A DNA stretch of 64,000 bases from Kryptolebias marmoratus (GCF_001649575.2 NC_051440.1:23643412-23707411), one strand, 5' to 3'. Numbered from the stretch's first letter, positions 38,150-53,100 are shown. The notes: a model not told the origin generated them from the letters alone. A program made the numbers and translations.

Positions 38150-38815
38150 CAAATGATCAGACACTGGACCATTCTTTAACAATAATTTAAAATTTATTTT
38201 AAAGGACAGGCAAGCATTATGCTCCCTGAGCTCCATTGGAAGAATATTCCAAGTATGAGTAGCTCTCACTGAGAGGCTGTCTGACCAAAAGCAGTCCTTC
38301 TGTTTGGGAATACACAGTCCCTCCTACTGACAGACTTGGTCTGCCTGTCAGTAGATGTTTCACAAAAGCACCAAGGGGGGATGAGCCAAGCCATACTGGA
38401 TCTTACAAGTAAGACAAGCATCTTTTAATTTACCAAAATTATCCCAGCTCAGTAGTTTCTGATTTCTCATTCTATAACAGTGATGATAAGCATTTGTCTT
38501 TCTGTCCAGTACTTTCACAGCCTGATGGTAAACTACGTGCACCAATCTTAAACTTGTGCAGGAGGCTTGTGCCCAACTAGTCAAACAGTATGAGAGATGT
38601 GACATGATAATGGCATTAAAATATAGGGTTGCTGCTTTTGTTGACAGTGAGTTTCTGATGTGACGGAAATTTGATAAGTTAAACTTTGCTGTGTTCATTA
38701 CAGATTTAAATTTGTTTTTTAAATGTAAGATTTGAATCAATTCTTAATCCAAGGTGTTTGTATTCAGACACAACTGTCAACTGTCAAGTTTTACAGTATC
38801 CACAGACCTCTTAGT
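38150..38815 (-). mobile_element. Degraded LINE reverse-transcriptase C-terminal fragment
   Basis: The minus strand encodes, with frameshifts, EYKHLGLRIDSNLTFK, then (38360-38740) TLYFNAIIMSHLSYCLTSWA and a following TNAYHHCYRM..LLSWDNF block, then FPNRRTAFGQTAS. These are recognisable blocks of the C-terminal part of a fish non-LTR retrotransposon ORF2. It is a different LINE type from the one near 33 kb and is not intact. Confidence 0.75.
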
Positions 38816-41800
38816 AAAAAAAAAAATCATACATATTGTTTTCTTGATATTTAAATGCATACATGAATTATTCAACAATCAGGGTCATTGTTGCAGTTAA
38901 CTTACACTTCAGTGTTTGTTCATCACGTTCATGTTGCAGCGTTTGGCTCTCATAGACACCAAAGTGAATCTGGTCTGTGTAGGTGTGTTTTTTATGACCT
39001 AAACCTTTTTCCTACTTTCTGACACTAGTGAAGTTGATGTCACACTGCTGGTGAGTTTGTGGATTGTCACCAAGTACAAAAAAATGCTACCCCCGAAAAC
39101 ATGAGTGATGACTCCATGGGAGTCGATTTGTGTGTTCTTTGGCATTTCGTAAGGGCTAAATTTGGCTGTCTTGGAATTTCCCCTCCATGATTGTGTCTTC
39201 TCAATTTGTGTCTTTTTTAGATGCCACTTTGACTTTGTTTTTGCTCTGAATACTTGACCTCCGTCTGTAGTTGAACTGTGGGGAAGCAGCACTTTCCTCC
39301 CAGTGTAAGACTGCTTCCCTTCCATGTACCGTAATCCTGTGTTTCTGTGCTTGTAAACACAAGTCAAACACAAACACCATGACAACCAAATCACCAGAAG
39401 AGTGTACATCAGTAAATCTTGCTTAATGCCAGCTTAGCGTTTGACTTGGGAACAGCTTACTTAGCTGGGCTTCCTTCATTGGGCGACATTCTTCCAATGT
39501 ACTTGCTTTCTTGAATTGCTTGCCAATGTGCAAAACTTGCACTGTGAAGCTGAGTGTATTATGGTCTGGTGTGGTACAAAATGCAGAAGCTTGATCTTAT
39601 CTTCTATTATAATCTTATTAAAGATGTGAGCAGTAGGGGTTGGAGGAAAGATTTCAAATAGCATTTAAATATAGTGCATGTTGAATAGTGCAAGCTTTCT
39701 GACCACAACATATTGTACATTTCTTACCAACTTGCTTCGCATTGTGAACCTGTGAAACCTCTAGCTTCCTATTTAAGTGTGACTTTACGAAACATTTCTT
39801 TTGTATTAATAGAAAATGATATCCCTCATCTAGCCTCACCGCTTATATTAAGGCTGCATATAAGCCAGGAAGAAGATTTGTTTTTGAGAATGTGGCTTTC
39901 TCAACAGGGCCCAGCGGTTGTTCTGTGTTTATAAGTGCCTCCTTACACCACCATCCTTTCCAAAAGTCCTGCCATCCCACGAAGGAAGGCCTCCCTTTTT
40001 TTTGGTGGTCATTGTTTCCCCATCCCACACAGCAGCAAAAGATAAAATCGGGTTTAAAGTTAGACTAGATGCAAGGTGAAGTGACCTGCTTCCTCATCCT
40101 CTGAATGTTTTTTTTTTGTCAAATGGAAACAGTAGTTAGCTAGCTTAGGATATGGAGTGTTGTTTGGGAATCTTTGGAAAAAAACCCAGAAACCGATAGG
40201 GCAGAGGGAAAGTGGCAGGACAGAAAAGCCCCATGGGGAGAGCAAGTTATTCTGAGCCTTGTGCTGTTCCCCCCCGACGTTGTCCTCTGGATGTTGTGTC
40301 CCTGGCCCGGATAGTCCATGTGTTGCTTCTATTTTCTATGAATAAACTCCACAGGTATACAAAACAAACAGAAAGACAGAAAATCTCCTGTTACAAAAAC
40401 TATGGTTAGCCCTTAAAAATTCCCATAAGTGACATTATCTGACACTGGCACAATATATTAATCTACCTTCCCCCAATTTGAACAATCTTTTTTCCTATTT
40501 TGTCATTGTTTGACTCAGCTCAACACAAAAAAAGTATATAAACAGTTTCTCCTACCTTACTGTGAGTCATCGGCCACAATGAGAACATCCTGGGGTAAGA
40601 TGAACAAGTAACCACTGTCTGCACACCATCACACCTACGAAACACCTGTTTGCATGGCGCTTCCACTGTTATGTCTGAAGGCTGCTGATGGTTTCGTAGT
40701 TTTTGTACACACATAAATCACCATTGATTATTTAATTATTAGTCATCAAGCAGAACAAAATTGTGATTTTTTTTTTTATGGATTTTTTAAAATTAACTTT
40801 ACCTTAAATGAATAAACTTGTATGTTTACCATGTTTGAACCTGCTTGTTGTACGGTATGAGCTATAAAGTTGGTTTTCCATCTGGTGGTACATAATAAAC
40901 AGGCTGAAATAAGTGTCAAATAAATTGGATCTGACTTTTTATTGCTTTGTAAATATATTTTAGGTTCTTTAACCTTCTGTGATTTTTCTTTGTTTCAGTT
41001 CTTTGAGGATTTTGTTAGCCTATTATTGAAGAAGTTCAAATACCTTCATTTAAAAAAGATTCAGCTGTTGAACATCTTGTGACGGCGTGCTTTGGTTTGC
41101 TGTTGGGTGGTTTAGTGATTGCCGGTCTCTGATGGGCTCCCTTTTAATTACATGTCTTTTTAAATTGCCCCAACATATATTTGGTGAGAGAAAATCCAGC
41201 ATATAAATGTAGTGATGGCAGCCTTGATTGTGAGTTTCAGGCTGGAATTGTGTGAACCTTGAATAGGAGCAACTGTACCTTTCTTTCCTCTCTGCTGAAA
41301 ATAGAAAAATCACCTCTTTGTCATCCTCACATCACTTTCTGGCTGCTTTCTTTGCTTTTATTTTCAGCTCGCTCTGAACACAGGCACACTTAAATGCACA
41401 CTCTGTGCATCTGACTCCCATTACAAAACTGGAGCTTTGAAGCCATCTGGGACTGGAGACCTCTTCATGTGAAAATTGAAGCCATGTGGCAGCTTGTTAC
41501 CCTCCTTTTTCTAAAATGGAATGTTCTACTGTTCTTTGTCGCAGTCACCATGAACCTTCAGCACTGGGCTAATTCCATTACCTACTGCCCTGCACAGTAT
41601 TTTCAACAGATACATGAAAATTCACATTTTATTTGCTGATATTTCTTTGCAGTTACTGTGTGCATTGTACTCAAATGCAAATTATTTGGGATTTAGCTGT
41701 ACTTGAAATAGAAAGCACAGGATCCACACATACAGATCTAATGTATGAGCAGTAAAAAGGTTGTAAGGAAGCTAGAAAAGGAAGTCATATAATTACCATT

Positions 41801-44051
41801 GTTTTTTAATAATGAGAAATCTTTAAATGAAATACAAAAGTCAGAAGCGGCGGTAAGCGTTTTAGTTCATCAAAAATCTGAGATAGTTAATAGAGGGCTA
41901 CCAGTATGAGGTTTTCTATGGCCAATGCCAGTCTTTTGAGTTTAGGGCCAATATGCAACATCCTTTTTTTTTTTCATTATTATAATTATTATCTCTGGTC
42001 CATATGAATTTGTCAGTGAACAATATACAACAATAATTTCTTAACTTAAATAAACCTAAATTTCACAACCCTTAGAAGAACTTGTACACATAATATTAAT
42101 AATATTTAGAAAAGCATTCTCTTTTAAAAAAATATATAAATTGCGGGCTATAGTAAGCTGGTTGTAGCAGCTGCTGCTGTATCTTAATTTTCTCTTCTTG
42201 GTTATTGAGTTATTAATGAGTTACTTTTAATTATGCACAGGCATGTCCAGTTGATGATATTCTTTTTGAAAGGGACCAATATTGGCCGATTAAAATTGGT
42301 CAGCTGATTATTCAGCCTGTCTCTAAGAGGTAATGTGAGGTGAAGTGATGTTAGGGGTTTTCAGATGATTTATGCTGCTAATAAAGTACAGAAAAAAATC
42401 AGGCAGTGTTTAGGTCTTTGTGTGGCTAACAAAGTTGAATGATTTTGTAGCCCAAGCTTGTTAGTTCTGAGTCAGCATGTCTGTTGGCTGACCATACGGG
42501 GTTTCATCTTTCATCCTGCGGGAAGATAAACTAAACATCTGCTGTCTTTTGCATCATGTAATCAGTAGTTTTGAGTTCGCTTTTGGTTGCCAGTTAAAGA
42601 GACTTCAATTAAAATTGAATTTGAACTCCGTAATCCATTAATGTATCCTTTGAGGTTTTACATAAACAACTTCATGCAGACCTAAACTTTTTTTAAACAA
42701 CCAGAGCGATGTTAGTGTAGATTTGTGACATCCAATCGAAGTTTCGCTTAAAGGTTTAATCTTAAACTGTCGGCCCAAATACACACACCGTACTGTATGC
42801 TTTCAACAGCCCAATGCTTATGCTCAGAGTTTCCGAAGCCCCACAGTTTGACTATCGCCAGACTCCTAATCCCAGGCTTTGATTCTTCTTGTGCTCTTGT
42901 ATAATCCTCAGGCCTAAATCAGATTTCATTCAGATTAAGATTGATTATAGGCCAAAGGACCGATCATCCCAGATCAAGAAAAATATACAAACAAACAAAA
43001 AAAAAAAAAGAATTGTATGATTATATATAATATATTAACTCATGCATTGATGTTTAAGTTGTTTTTCTTTCTCAAATTTTGTGTCCTTCAAGGATCAAGG
43101 TCAGCCGTTTATCCAGGTTGTTTATATATGACTTGATCCATGATATCTTGGTTTAACCTAGGACACACTCTGCACCACGTATGCAAAACATTGAGAGACT
43201 TAAGGAGATTTTGTTGACGGTTCGGGAAAGGAAGTTTTGACTGCGCCATCGCTGCTCACAACCTTGCAATTAGCTGTATGTGATTCAGAATGCTTTGCAA
43301 GCTGTTTGTGGTCTCAACAGGGCAGTGTGAGCTTATGTACGCGAGCTCGATTTAGAGCTCTATGTCATAACAGGAAATGATATCACCTAAGCCTCAGGCT
43401 TGAAGTCTTCTATCCTGTCAGCAGCCAGGTTGTCAAAGTTTAGCCCTATGGGAAAATGTGTCTTTCGGTGCACTTTTAGTCTTTTTGAAGAGACACTTTG
43501 TGACGCTTTAAGACAGTTTATCAGTTTTGTTCCTCTTTAAAAGTTTACTTACATGTGAAATTCGTGAGCTCTCTCCCACTCGGTGACCTTCTCCTCTGTT
43601 TATTCGCTTTCGCCCACTTGCTACCATCTGTTCAACACAACGATCTTCTCAACTACTAGCCTTCTCAGCTTGCTGTTCAAAATAAATTTGCCTTAGCTTT
43701 TCCCTGATTATTTTGCTTCGAAGTCAGGTGGATTTCATGTGAGCTGACTGCACATTGTGCTCTTTAGCCACATCTTCATCTGCTGTGTTTGGGTATTTTC
43801 AAGCGTTGTTGGTCAAAAGAATTAGCCTGGAAGAAAACTCAGTTTGTTGTCACTCTCTTGCTGCCGCTTTAAACCAGCCATTGAAGGAGTGGCCACTGGT
43901 TTCCTCTTTTGTCTAACAGCAAAACAATAGTATCAGCATTGTGAAGACTCAACACAGGAAATAAGCACGAGGACGTATGGATAAAGTGATTTTTATAGTG
44001 ATTTACTAAATACACAGTGATTCAAAGCAGCTCAAAATCTCCAGTAATGTT

Positions 44052-44053
<2 letters not shown>

Positions 44054-44103
<50 letters not shown>
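44054..44103. repeat. (ATA)n / (TAA)n microsatellite
   Basis: About sixteen trinucleotide units in the first intron of the RN-tre-like gene. Confidence 0.97.
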
Positions 44104-44106
<3 letters not shown>

Positions 44107-47100
44107 CATCTTTTCATACTAGAACTAATCTTGAAGGGAGTCATGTTTTACTTGAACTATTTATAGCAGTTTTATGTGGTAACAAAATGATTAATCTTGT
44201 ATAAAAAAAACTGTAGTCGGATCAAACATAAAAGTATTTAGTTTGCTAAATAGGAGAAAAGAAGATTAAAGTGCCATACTAGAACATTTTAAGAGTTGAA
44301 CAGTCCATCAGAAGGCTACAGCTGTGACAAACTTGGCCTCTTACATCTGCTGTGAATTTAGTCAACCTTGTAATCTTAACAGACTCTTTTATTGGTCTAA
44401 AAAAAGAAAAACTGAAGCATCTAAGGAGAAGTAGGCACAGAGAGAAATCTGTATAAAAAGCCCTGGCTGATGTTTAAAGCAGTAACCTTCCAATGAAGTA
44501 AAAGAGCTAAATACAGACACAAGTGGCTTTCATTCCTACTCATCTCACCAAATCTGACTTTCAGGCAATTTTACATACTCCCACCCTCAGAGACAGCATT
44601 TGTAGGGTACCAGACAGAAAGTGGGTAATCACAGCAGAATTATTGTTTCATCCTGTACTTTAAAATGCAGCTTGGAGTTCTTGACAAGAAGTTTCTCTTT
44701 ATCCTGATAGGCATGGTTAGAGACGGGCTAGCAGCAGTTTTAAACAAATTGGCATCACCTTGAAAGACTGAAACCGTCTGAGAAGAGAAGGGACATTATA
44801 AAAGAACAAAAAAACTATTAACAGCTGGTTACATTTTCTAAATTCTCAGCTTTCAGTGACCACCTGTTCAGTGAGTCAGTTGTTTTGACGGTGGAAAGCA
44901 GGGGTTGTGACTAAGGTTTGATTTGAGGGGGCTTAATCAAACACTACTTTAAGTAAGTGTGAATAAATGTCTCATTTTGATGACTTGATCTTTCCATGTG
45001 CCAGCTGTTTCAGCTTTAAGATATTCTTATACTGAGGAAGTCAGTTCAATCAGAAACCTCTCACAGTGAGACAAAGCCTGCGAGTGTTAGGGAAAAGCTT
45101 GAGTCTTTGTTTAAAGTAGCTGGTGTTTTCCCACCTGTTGGTGCTGGCCGTGTCAGAAATGTCTGCTGTCCACTGCCTGACGCCTCAGCTGGCCAAAGCA
45201 TCTGGACTGCTGGTCATCAGGACACATTCGCTGCCAAGTACTCGCTGTTAGTTGTCAAAGTTTTTGGTAGTCACTGAGAGACTCTGTGGTAAACCATGCT
45301 GCTTTTCATTTTATAAACTTCTTCAGATCTGATTGTGCCTTTTGTCTCTCAACACGCATGCAAAACAAACTTACCTTGATTTTCCGAGCTTGAATCAAGG
45401 CAACAGTTTTACTATCAAAACGGCATAGAAAAGGTTTTAAATACGGTTTTGTCACAAAAACTTCCTAAATGTTTATCAAATATTGATTTAAAAAAAGATT
45501 ACTGATTTGTAAGTTATGTTTGTTTATTACGCCTTGTTGCCATGATATCATCTTTGTTGCTGACATGGCATGAAACCAAATCTAGTACTACTACTTCTGC
45601 TCTTAGCTTGAATCCGCCATGACACCTCTTATGTTTGCAACGTATTATTCTACTTCCCTAAAGTGTTGCTTAAAATAAGCTTCAGATAATATCTGACAGG
45701 AGTATACTCAAAACAGCAAGACCTCTCAGGACTTTGTATGTGTCTTTTAAACTCATGTGCTGGGTAGGTGTAGCTGCTTTTTTCCCTTTGTACCCAAACA
45801 TCAGTCTGAAATGCTGATTTGACAAATTGAGCGGCAATGCTTTTCTTTCTCTGAGCCAAGCTGCCAAAACACATCAGGGCATGAAAGTCAAGAGACTCCA
45901 ACTGGAGTCGGGTCAGGCTAAAATAGTGCAAAAAAAGAGAAGGAAGGCTTTTTTCTTTTTTTAAACTTACCTTGGGCCATGTTGTTCTTCATGCTAGTTG
46001 CTTTTTTTTTGCATCTAGGCGACGTGAGTTGATATCAGTTCAGACGTGCACAGACCGCTCCCACACATACATTATCAGTTTGTCACGTTGCATATGACCA
46101 CTTACAATTAAACCTCAAATAATGTGAAATAACATGCATGTTTTAGACATGTGCCTGTTATTCTTAAATCTACCTGATTAATGTATTGACATGAGACAAG
46201 TGTCTGCATCAGAAAACAAAAAAGAGGATTATTGAACAGTCTTATACTCTTTGCATCTTATGGAGAAAGTGCGTAAGTAACAATAAATGCATCTTTATAA
46301 AGTCTTTACTGCAAAAATTATTTGACAAGTTTACCCTCAGCCTTATAATAATAGTTTTAGAGGTTAAACTGCACAGATCAACTCAGGCTGTCAGGCAGAT
46401 GAGCTGGGTTTAAAAGTTGAATTTTGATATTTTAGAGCAGAACTGTTTTGAAAAGAGTCAAACAGCCAAACCACACTAACTGAAATCACACCAGAACAGT
46501 AATCTATATTTTATTGGAAATAATGTGGAATTATCAAGCTGTTGTATCTAACATTAACCAAGCAGTTTTCAGAGTATTGAAGCTCCGTTTGCCCATTCAG
46601 CATCCCTGTAGCAGGTTATCCAGGCTTTAGCAGTTGATGTCAAATTTGTATAAATTCATTTTTTCAAGTTCTTTTTTGTTTTTTATGCTGTATAAGTGAT
46701 GTGAGTGGGACCACGCAATTGGGGTTACATTTCTAATCATAGTACTAGTGTGGGTGAGAGTGTAGAGGTAATTTGCTCTACATCTTTGTCGTCATGTGTG
46801 TGGTTTAGAACCTCTAATGATGTTCTGTGCACTACAAGTACATTCTGTCATTAAAAAGGTTCAATGAGAATGTCTCTAAAAGGCTCACTTACCGATTGTA
46901 TGAAATGTCATAACTAACTGTACTGTAAGTCACATTTTATTTTTAGTTTTACTTGAACACTTTTACATCTTTGAGTAAATGTGTTTTCTTTCATCTTCAT
47001 CTTATCCACACTAGTGATTGACAGAAAAGCTCTGAGTTACAGTGTCTTAGAAAGTAAATATTTAGATCACATAGGCCACGTTTGCGCCAGCTGTGGTGAT

Positions 47101-47140
47101 TATTGACAGCTTGTTTATCTGCCTCTGTCTAGACTTTGAC

Positions 47141-50100
47141 ATGAAGAAGGACATAAACACACTGATAGAAGAGGAACGGGCTGAAGTCATCTCTAAATAT
47201 GACAAGGTGAGCCGGTCGACAGGAGTACAATCACGATGACTGCCAAAATTCATGTTCCTGGTTTGGACACGATGAACACAATAAATTGAAGCTGTTCTGC
47301 TTGTAAATTGAAAACAAAAAACACTTTTTTTCCCCAATTTTTCTACAAAACTGAGAAGCTGGGAGAATGACGTCTTTGTTGCTTTGAGTTAAAAGGACTA
47401 AATTCTTTTTTCCTTTTTAAAATCAACTTCAACATTTAAAACCATACGTGTCGAAGCATAGAGGTTAAGAACAGATTAACTGTTCAAATACTTACAATCT
47501 GTATTATAAATGGGTGTTTCAGGGCAGACAGGACGGTGTTAACATTGACCCATGGGAGGACGCCAACTACAGCATCTATAAAGTCACTGACCGCTTCGGC
47601 TTCCTGCAGTAAGCTATATTGAAGCGTCTACATGTGTTATCTGATCTGTATCTGTGTGTTTATGCCTTTCACATTTTTCCACATCATGATAATGTTTGAG
47701 GTGACTTTTAAACAAATGTTTGTGCAATTAATTTTTGTGTGTATTTGTTTTTGCTCCAGTGAGGAAGAACTCCCAACACCTACTGCGCTTGAAGAGAAGG
47801 TAAGGATGTTTTTAAGGTTGTTTTTCTCTGAATTTTGTGTTTAAATTTTCCTTTTCTGTACTTATGTAGTGCACCTTGTGTTGGTCTCTGTTTGTTCTCC
47901 CCAGCAAAAGCTCCAGGAAATCGAACGAGTTGAAAAATGGCTGAAGATGGTTCGGAAATGGGACAAGTACAAAAACAGTGAAAAGGTTGGCAGTGGCTGT
48001 GATAAGACACAAATAGGCATCCTCGATTTAGCCATTTTTTCCTGATCTGCTATGTTTTTTTTTTCTATTTCTGTATATAATTTGTTTTCCAGTCCTAATT
48101 TAGGAATAGCTATTTTTCCTTCCTCCTCTGTGGTTTGAACACTTAAAAAAAACAAATATATGAAAACAAGCAATGAGTCTGAGTCTTTCAGGAATTAAGT
48201 TTTTGCTCCATATAGCAGCATTTATGCAAGAATCCTCCAAGTTTCTGCTGTGAGTGTTGTTGAAGTCCTTTTATTTGTTGTTTCATATGTTTCAGTTGGT
48301 GAAGCGTGTATATAAAGGTATACCGCTCCAGTTGAGAGGCCAAGTTTGGGCCTTGCTTTTGGACATAGAAAAAATGAAGCAAGAAAACGAGGGGAAATAT
48401 GAGGTATGACTTTTTTTATTGACAACATTAACTGTTGGCATTTAAATAATATATAAAAGTTCATTTTTAATTCTTTTTCTTCTTTTGCTGCCTAGTTTTG
48501 AAATAGTTGTGGTGTTTTCTGCCCCCCAGAAAATGAAGCTGCAGGCTCGTAACTACTCGACAGAGATCAAGCAGATAGACCTGGACGTCAACAGAACTTT
48601 CAGGAACCACATCATGTTCATGGATCGCTTTGGAGTCAAGTGAGTTCTGATGAGGAAGCAAGAGGTTCAAAGCTGGTGCAACTGGAAACAGGAGCTCCTG
48701 ACTGCGAGGCTGTCCGAGCATGAAAAGAAGTTATTCTGATGTTAAAATAAATCTCCCACAGCTGTCAGACTCTAAATCCTTTTGTTTATTTCTTAATACT
48801 TCAACATTTATTGGTGACCATCAAGGGTCTAAAACCCACAACCTTTAAGTCTCTTTAATTATGCCTAGAAGTTCAGTGCAGACCTCAGGGCTATTGTAAT
48901 TACCACTACATTAAGACTTACAGATTTGTGTAGTTTATCTTCCTGTAATGCCTCATTGTTCAATCACAAAATTTAGAGTCACCTTAAGCACCTATCTTTG
49001 GATTTTACCAAACAAACTTGCTTTGTTGCTGGTATGTTTAGCCAAAGTTAATTCTACCCAGACTGTCTGAATGTTGGATAGGATGCTTTTGTTTTCTGTG
49101 ACAGCGCACGCGTACAGGTTTGACCCACAGCGGCTCCTGCAGGGTGTGACCTCTGACCTAAACTTTGAAGCAACCACAGACGCATTACACACTCGCACAA
49201 AAGCAGAGTGGTGGTTTCCTCCTCTCTGCATTTTATTAGCCTTCCTGTCAGTGCACAAAGCCCCACAGGAAATGGCATTCAACAGAATCTGCACCATCAA
49301 AAATACATGTGTACAAATTAGCACTGAAACAAACAAATGTATAAAACCAATTACATTCAAGATACATTAGACTGCCTTCAAAACACAACTGTCTTGGGCA
49401 AACATTGTGTTTAATTTGGACTGCTGTAGAAGCTGCTTAGCTTATTTCTTAGTGTGTTACAGAGTGCTCTCTTCTTTCTCTTTGTGATGTGCTTCCCCTT
49501 CGATTCAAAGCCACTGAGCCCAAACAGACCAAAACAGTGCTTCATCCTGCTTCATCCTGCTTCATCCTGCTTCATCCTGCTTCATCCTGCTCGGCTGCCC
49601 ACTCCTTCCCCGCAAGTCCACAGCTGTCTTACTCACACAGAGACACTGACAGCTATTTAAAGTGTCTTTCCTGTCTCTAGTGTCGTCTATTAGAACATGT
49701 TTTTATTATGGAGGCCTGGAGGGGAGACATCCTCTCCACATTATATTTGTTAATGCCCTGCTCCAACACATTTATACAAACACAATGGGTGCCTTGTGCT
49801 CACTGTCTGAAACGGTTAAATCTCCAGATGTAATCAGCTGAACAATGCAAAACCCTCCAGTCATAGAAACCAGATGAAAGATGAAAGAGCATATGTTATT
49901 AATTTTTGCGTTGCAAAAATCTGCTTATAGACATATAATCTTACAATACCAAAGATTCATTTTAAATGCTGCTGATTACTTAAACTTAAAATTCCCACCA
50001 AAGTTTATTGTAGTTTTTGTTTGATCCTTTCTGAATACTTGCATGTTTATTTCTCAGGAATAAGATCCTTGTTCTGGTGTTTTTCTGTTTCTCCAGGCAG

Positions 50101-53100
50101 CAGGCTCTGTTTCACATACTGGCAGCGTACTCCGTCTACAACACGGTACGTTTTTAGGCGTGGGGAAATATGTGCACATTCCTAACGTGGTGTTACATAA
50201 TATGAAAAAGTTTGGTGTACACAGGCCTTGCAAAAGACAGTTAATGACACAATAGCTAGAAGTTCATCGGTTCTGTTGGTTTCTGTACAGCAGAGAGCAG
50301 GCCAGGCATTGTACCCCCATCTGTTCTCACTCTTGCTCAGCCTCGGGTGAGATTTTTTATTTATGAGTGCGGCTCAGCCTGAATGTGACAGTCAGACTAT
50401 CATCAATCCTCCAGCCATGTTCACACTGTTAAACCAAGCTCTTCTACTGTATGTTTCAAATATTCATAATGTATTAGTCATTTTTAAAAAAAAAATCTAG
50501 AAAACAATCTTTTTTTTTTTAATGTGGGACTTTTTTTGCACTTAGTACCAATTTTTTATTCACCTTTTGAGTGTTGTCTTTCTAGGTGTGTTTATTTTAG
50601 CACATGATAATATTGAAGTCTTCTACAGGAACAGAAACAATGTGGTCACCTCCTTGAGCTACACAGCTCTCCATTAACGTCCATATTTTCATAAAACACT
50701 GTCATATTATTATTACACAAGTTTTACTTCCATTCAACTCTGTCCCTCTGGTCTTTGTTTTGGAGTTTTATGTTCTGGCTCTTTTTTTTTTTTTTTTGAG
50801 AGAAGCAAAAAATCACCAAATTTACTGATTTATTAAGGTCCCTGTGCACTTTTCTTGTTTAAAAATGACAGAAGTAATGTCTCTATTCTGAGATTGATTG
50901 GAAAAGGCAGCAGAACCACAAATATTGTGTCCGGGGCACAATAAGGGTTTTTATTCTTTGTCTGGTAAATTGTTTTGTGCATATAAAAAAAAAAAATGTT
51001 ACATTGAGATGAAATGCTTTTATAACAAGACAATTTATTCAATAATTCAGCTCTTTTTAAATCTCAGTATTTTTTTTAATCAAACTGTAAAAAACCTTTC
51101 CCATGTAACCTTAGCTGCTGTTTTTACAGTAAAGCATCAAAATTGCCTTTTTAAAGTGCACTTTTATTTTTGTTCAAATGTGTCAGAACATTCACAAATG
51201 TTCAGTAGCAGAAATGGCCTGCAGCATGACCACTCACAATAAAAACACTTTGTTGAGCAGAAGACTAACCTACATTCATACATGATTCATGATTTAGTTT
51301 TTTGGGGAGATTTAGTAGTCAGTTCCTCTGTGGCAGAGGTGTTCGAGCCAGAGGAAACGGGCACGTGTTGTCCCCTTTTTCCTCCTTCCCCTCTTCTCAC
51401 ACAGCGCTCAAAAGAAATTGGGTCAGTAGGAGAGCCAAAAGAGGAAAGCAGAAGTAAGAAGGGGATGTTTGTTTTTCTCACATATGTGTGAGAGGAATGT
51501 GAAAAATGTGTTGTTTCACTTCTCTTTAACCCCAATTATATTCACCGAATTTCCTTGAAAGGGTACTTTTGAATGCTCGTTTCAAAGTAAATTTGCCTTA
51601 ATATGGACAAATACAAAGTGTGTGTCTGTGTCTGTGCATCTGTGCTAGCCAAGGGCTAGTTTTGTTTAAACCAATGAATCATTCCGAAGTCAGCTTGGCA
51701 GAAATTCAAATAGAAAACATTACAGCACTGAGGATATGTTTGTAGCTACTGAAAATATTTTAACATGTTTTGGTGAAGGTGTTGAAAATGACGTAGCTGC
51801 ATCTCCTTCAGTGCAGAACGACTACACATTTCCACAGACCACATTAGACATTCAGATGTTCTTTTCCAGAACTCGTCTCCCATGCTCTACTAAATTATAA
51901 ATAGTTAGTTTTATTTGTCCATTTTGTTTAACTTGAACTTGGTCTTCTGTTTTTGCCAGGAGGTGAGCTACTGCCAGGGGATGAGTCAGATCGCTGCCAT
52001 CTTGCTCATGTACCTGAATGAGGAAGATGCCTTCTGGGCTTTGTCTCAGCTCCTTACCAACAGCAAGCATTCCATGCACGGTGAGACAGAGGAAGAAATG
52101 TGGACAAAACAGACCTGATTCAAGTCTTTAAAAGAGTAGAATAAAAAAGAATCAACAAAAATGTGGTTTGAGATCAAATTAATCTTTTTAATCATCTTTC
52201 ATTAGTAGATTTAACCGCCACACACATTATCAGCATTTATAATCTAGTGGTTTTAGTTTATTTTTCCTTTTTCTCTGTTAGGGTTTTTCATCCCAGGGTT
52301 TCCCAAGCTGCACCGTTTCCAGACTCACCATGAACTCATCCTCTCCAAAATGCTGCCTAAGCTGAAGAAACACCTGGTGAGTGAACAGTACTCAGGTCAC
52401 AGGCTGCTCTTAGGTTAATCTGTCACTTATGATGGACAAGTTAAACCACATGTTAAGGATGTTACTGCTGATCCAAGATGATTTGGAGAGTGAGATTTCT
52501 AGCTGAGAACAAACTTAAAGGAGCAGCTTCTCACAGAGACAGTTCCTTGTTGATTTGTTTCTCCACAGGACAAGGAGCAGATGACAACAGGGATTTACTC
52601 CACCAAATGGTTTCTCCAGTGCTTCATTGACAGAGTAAGTTCTCAGATTTTTTGGGGGGGACCCTTTCAACATGATCTGAATTAATTTTGTATTGCCACG
52701 TCTTGCCATTTTGCACCATACTGACTCTTCTGTGTTTTATCTAACAGACTCCTTTCACTCTCACCTTACGTTTGTGGGACATCTACATATTGGAAGGAGA
52801 CAAGATCCTAACTGCTATGGCCTATACAATCCTCAAGTTACACAAAAGTGAGTATGAAGCTGATTAAGTTGTCTCCACATTCTTCAGTGTGACTTGCTGT
52901 TGCATCAACCAAGTCCCTCTGAAGCCCAGATGCAGCAACGCTGGCTGTTTCTACACCTTAAATTGCGCACTTCCTCTCGGTTGGCTGCGTCTTCGCTGGA
53001 TGGCTTACATAATACAAGCGGCCCGTTGCAGAGGAGAAAAATCTAGGGCTTACTTTTAATTGGATGCGTAGATAAACAGTGTTTCAGCTTGTCATTTGAT

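Larger units (their letters stand above)
34625..47132 (+). other. Large first intron of the RN-tre-like gene
   Basis: About 12.5 kb without a supported coding exon. It contains GT and TAA microsatellites, a minus-strand LINE fragment (38150-38815) and, at about 41900-42330, text resembling a decayed MITE (GGCCAAT.., ATATTGGCCGATT). Open frames such as 35907-36305 and 38999-39409 lack family resemblance. Confidence 0.55.

Noticed and set aside
41900..42330. Possible decayed MITE (GGCCAAT.. and ATATTGGCCGATT motifs)
   Set aside because: The ends could not be defined and the inverted repeat is too weak to call an element.
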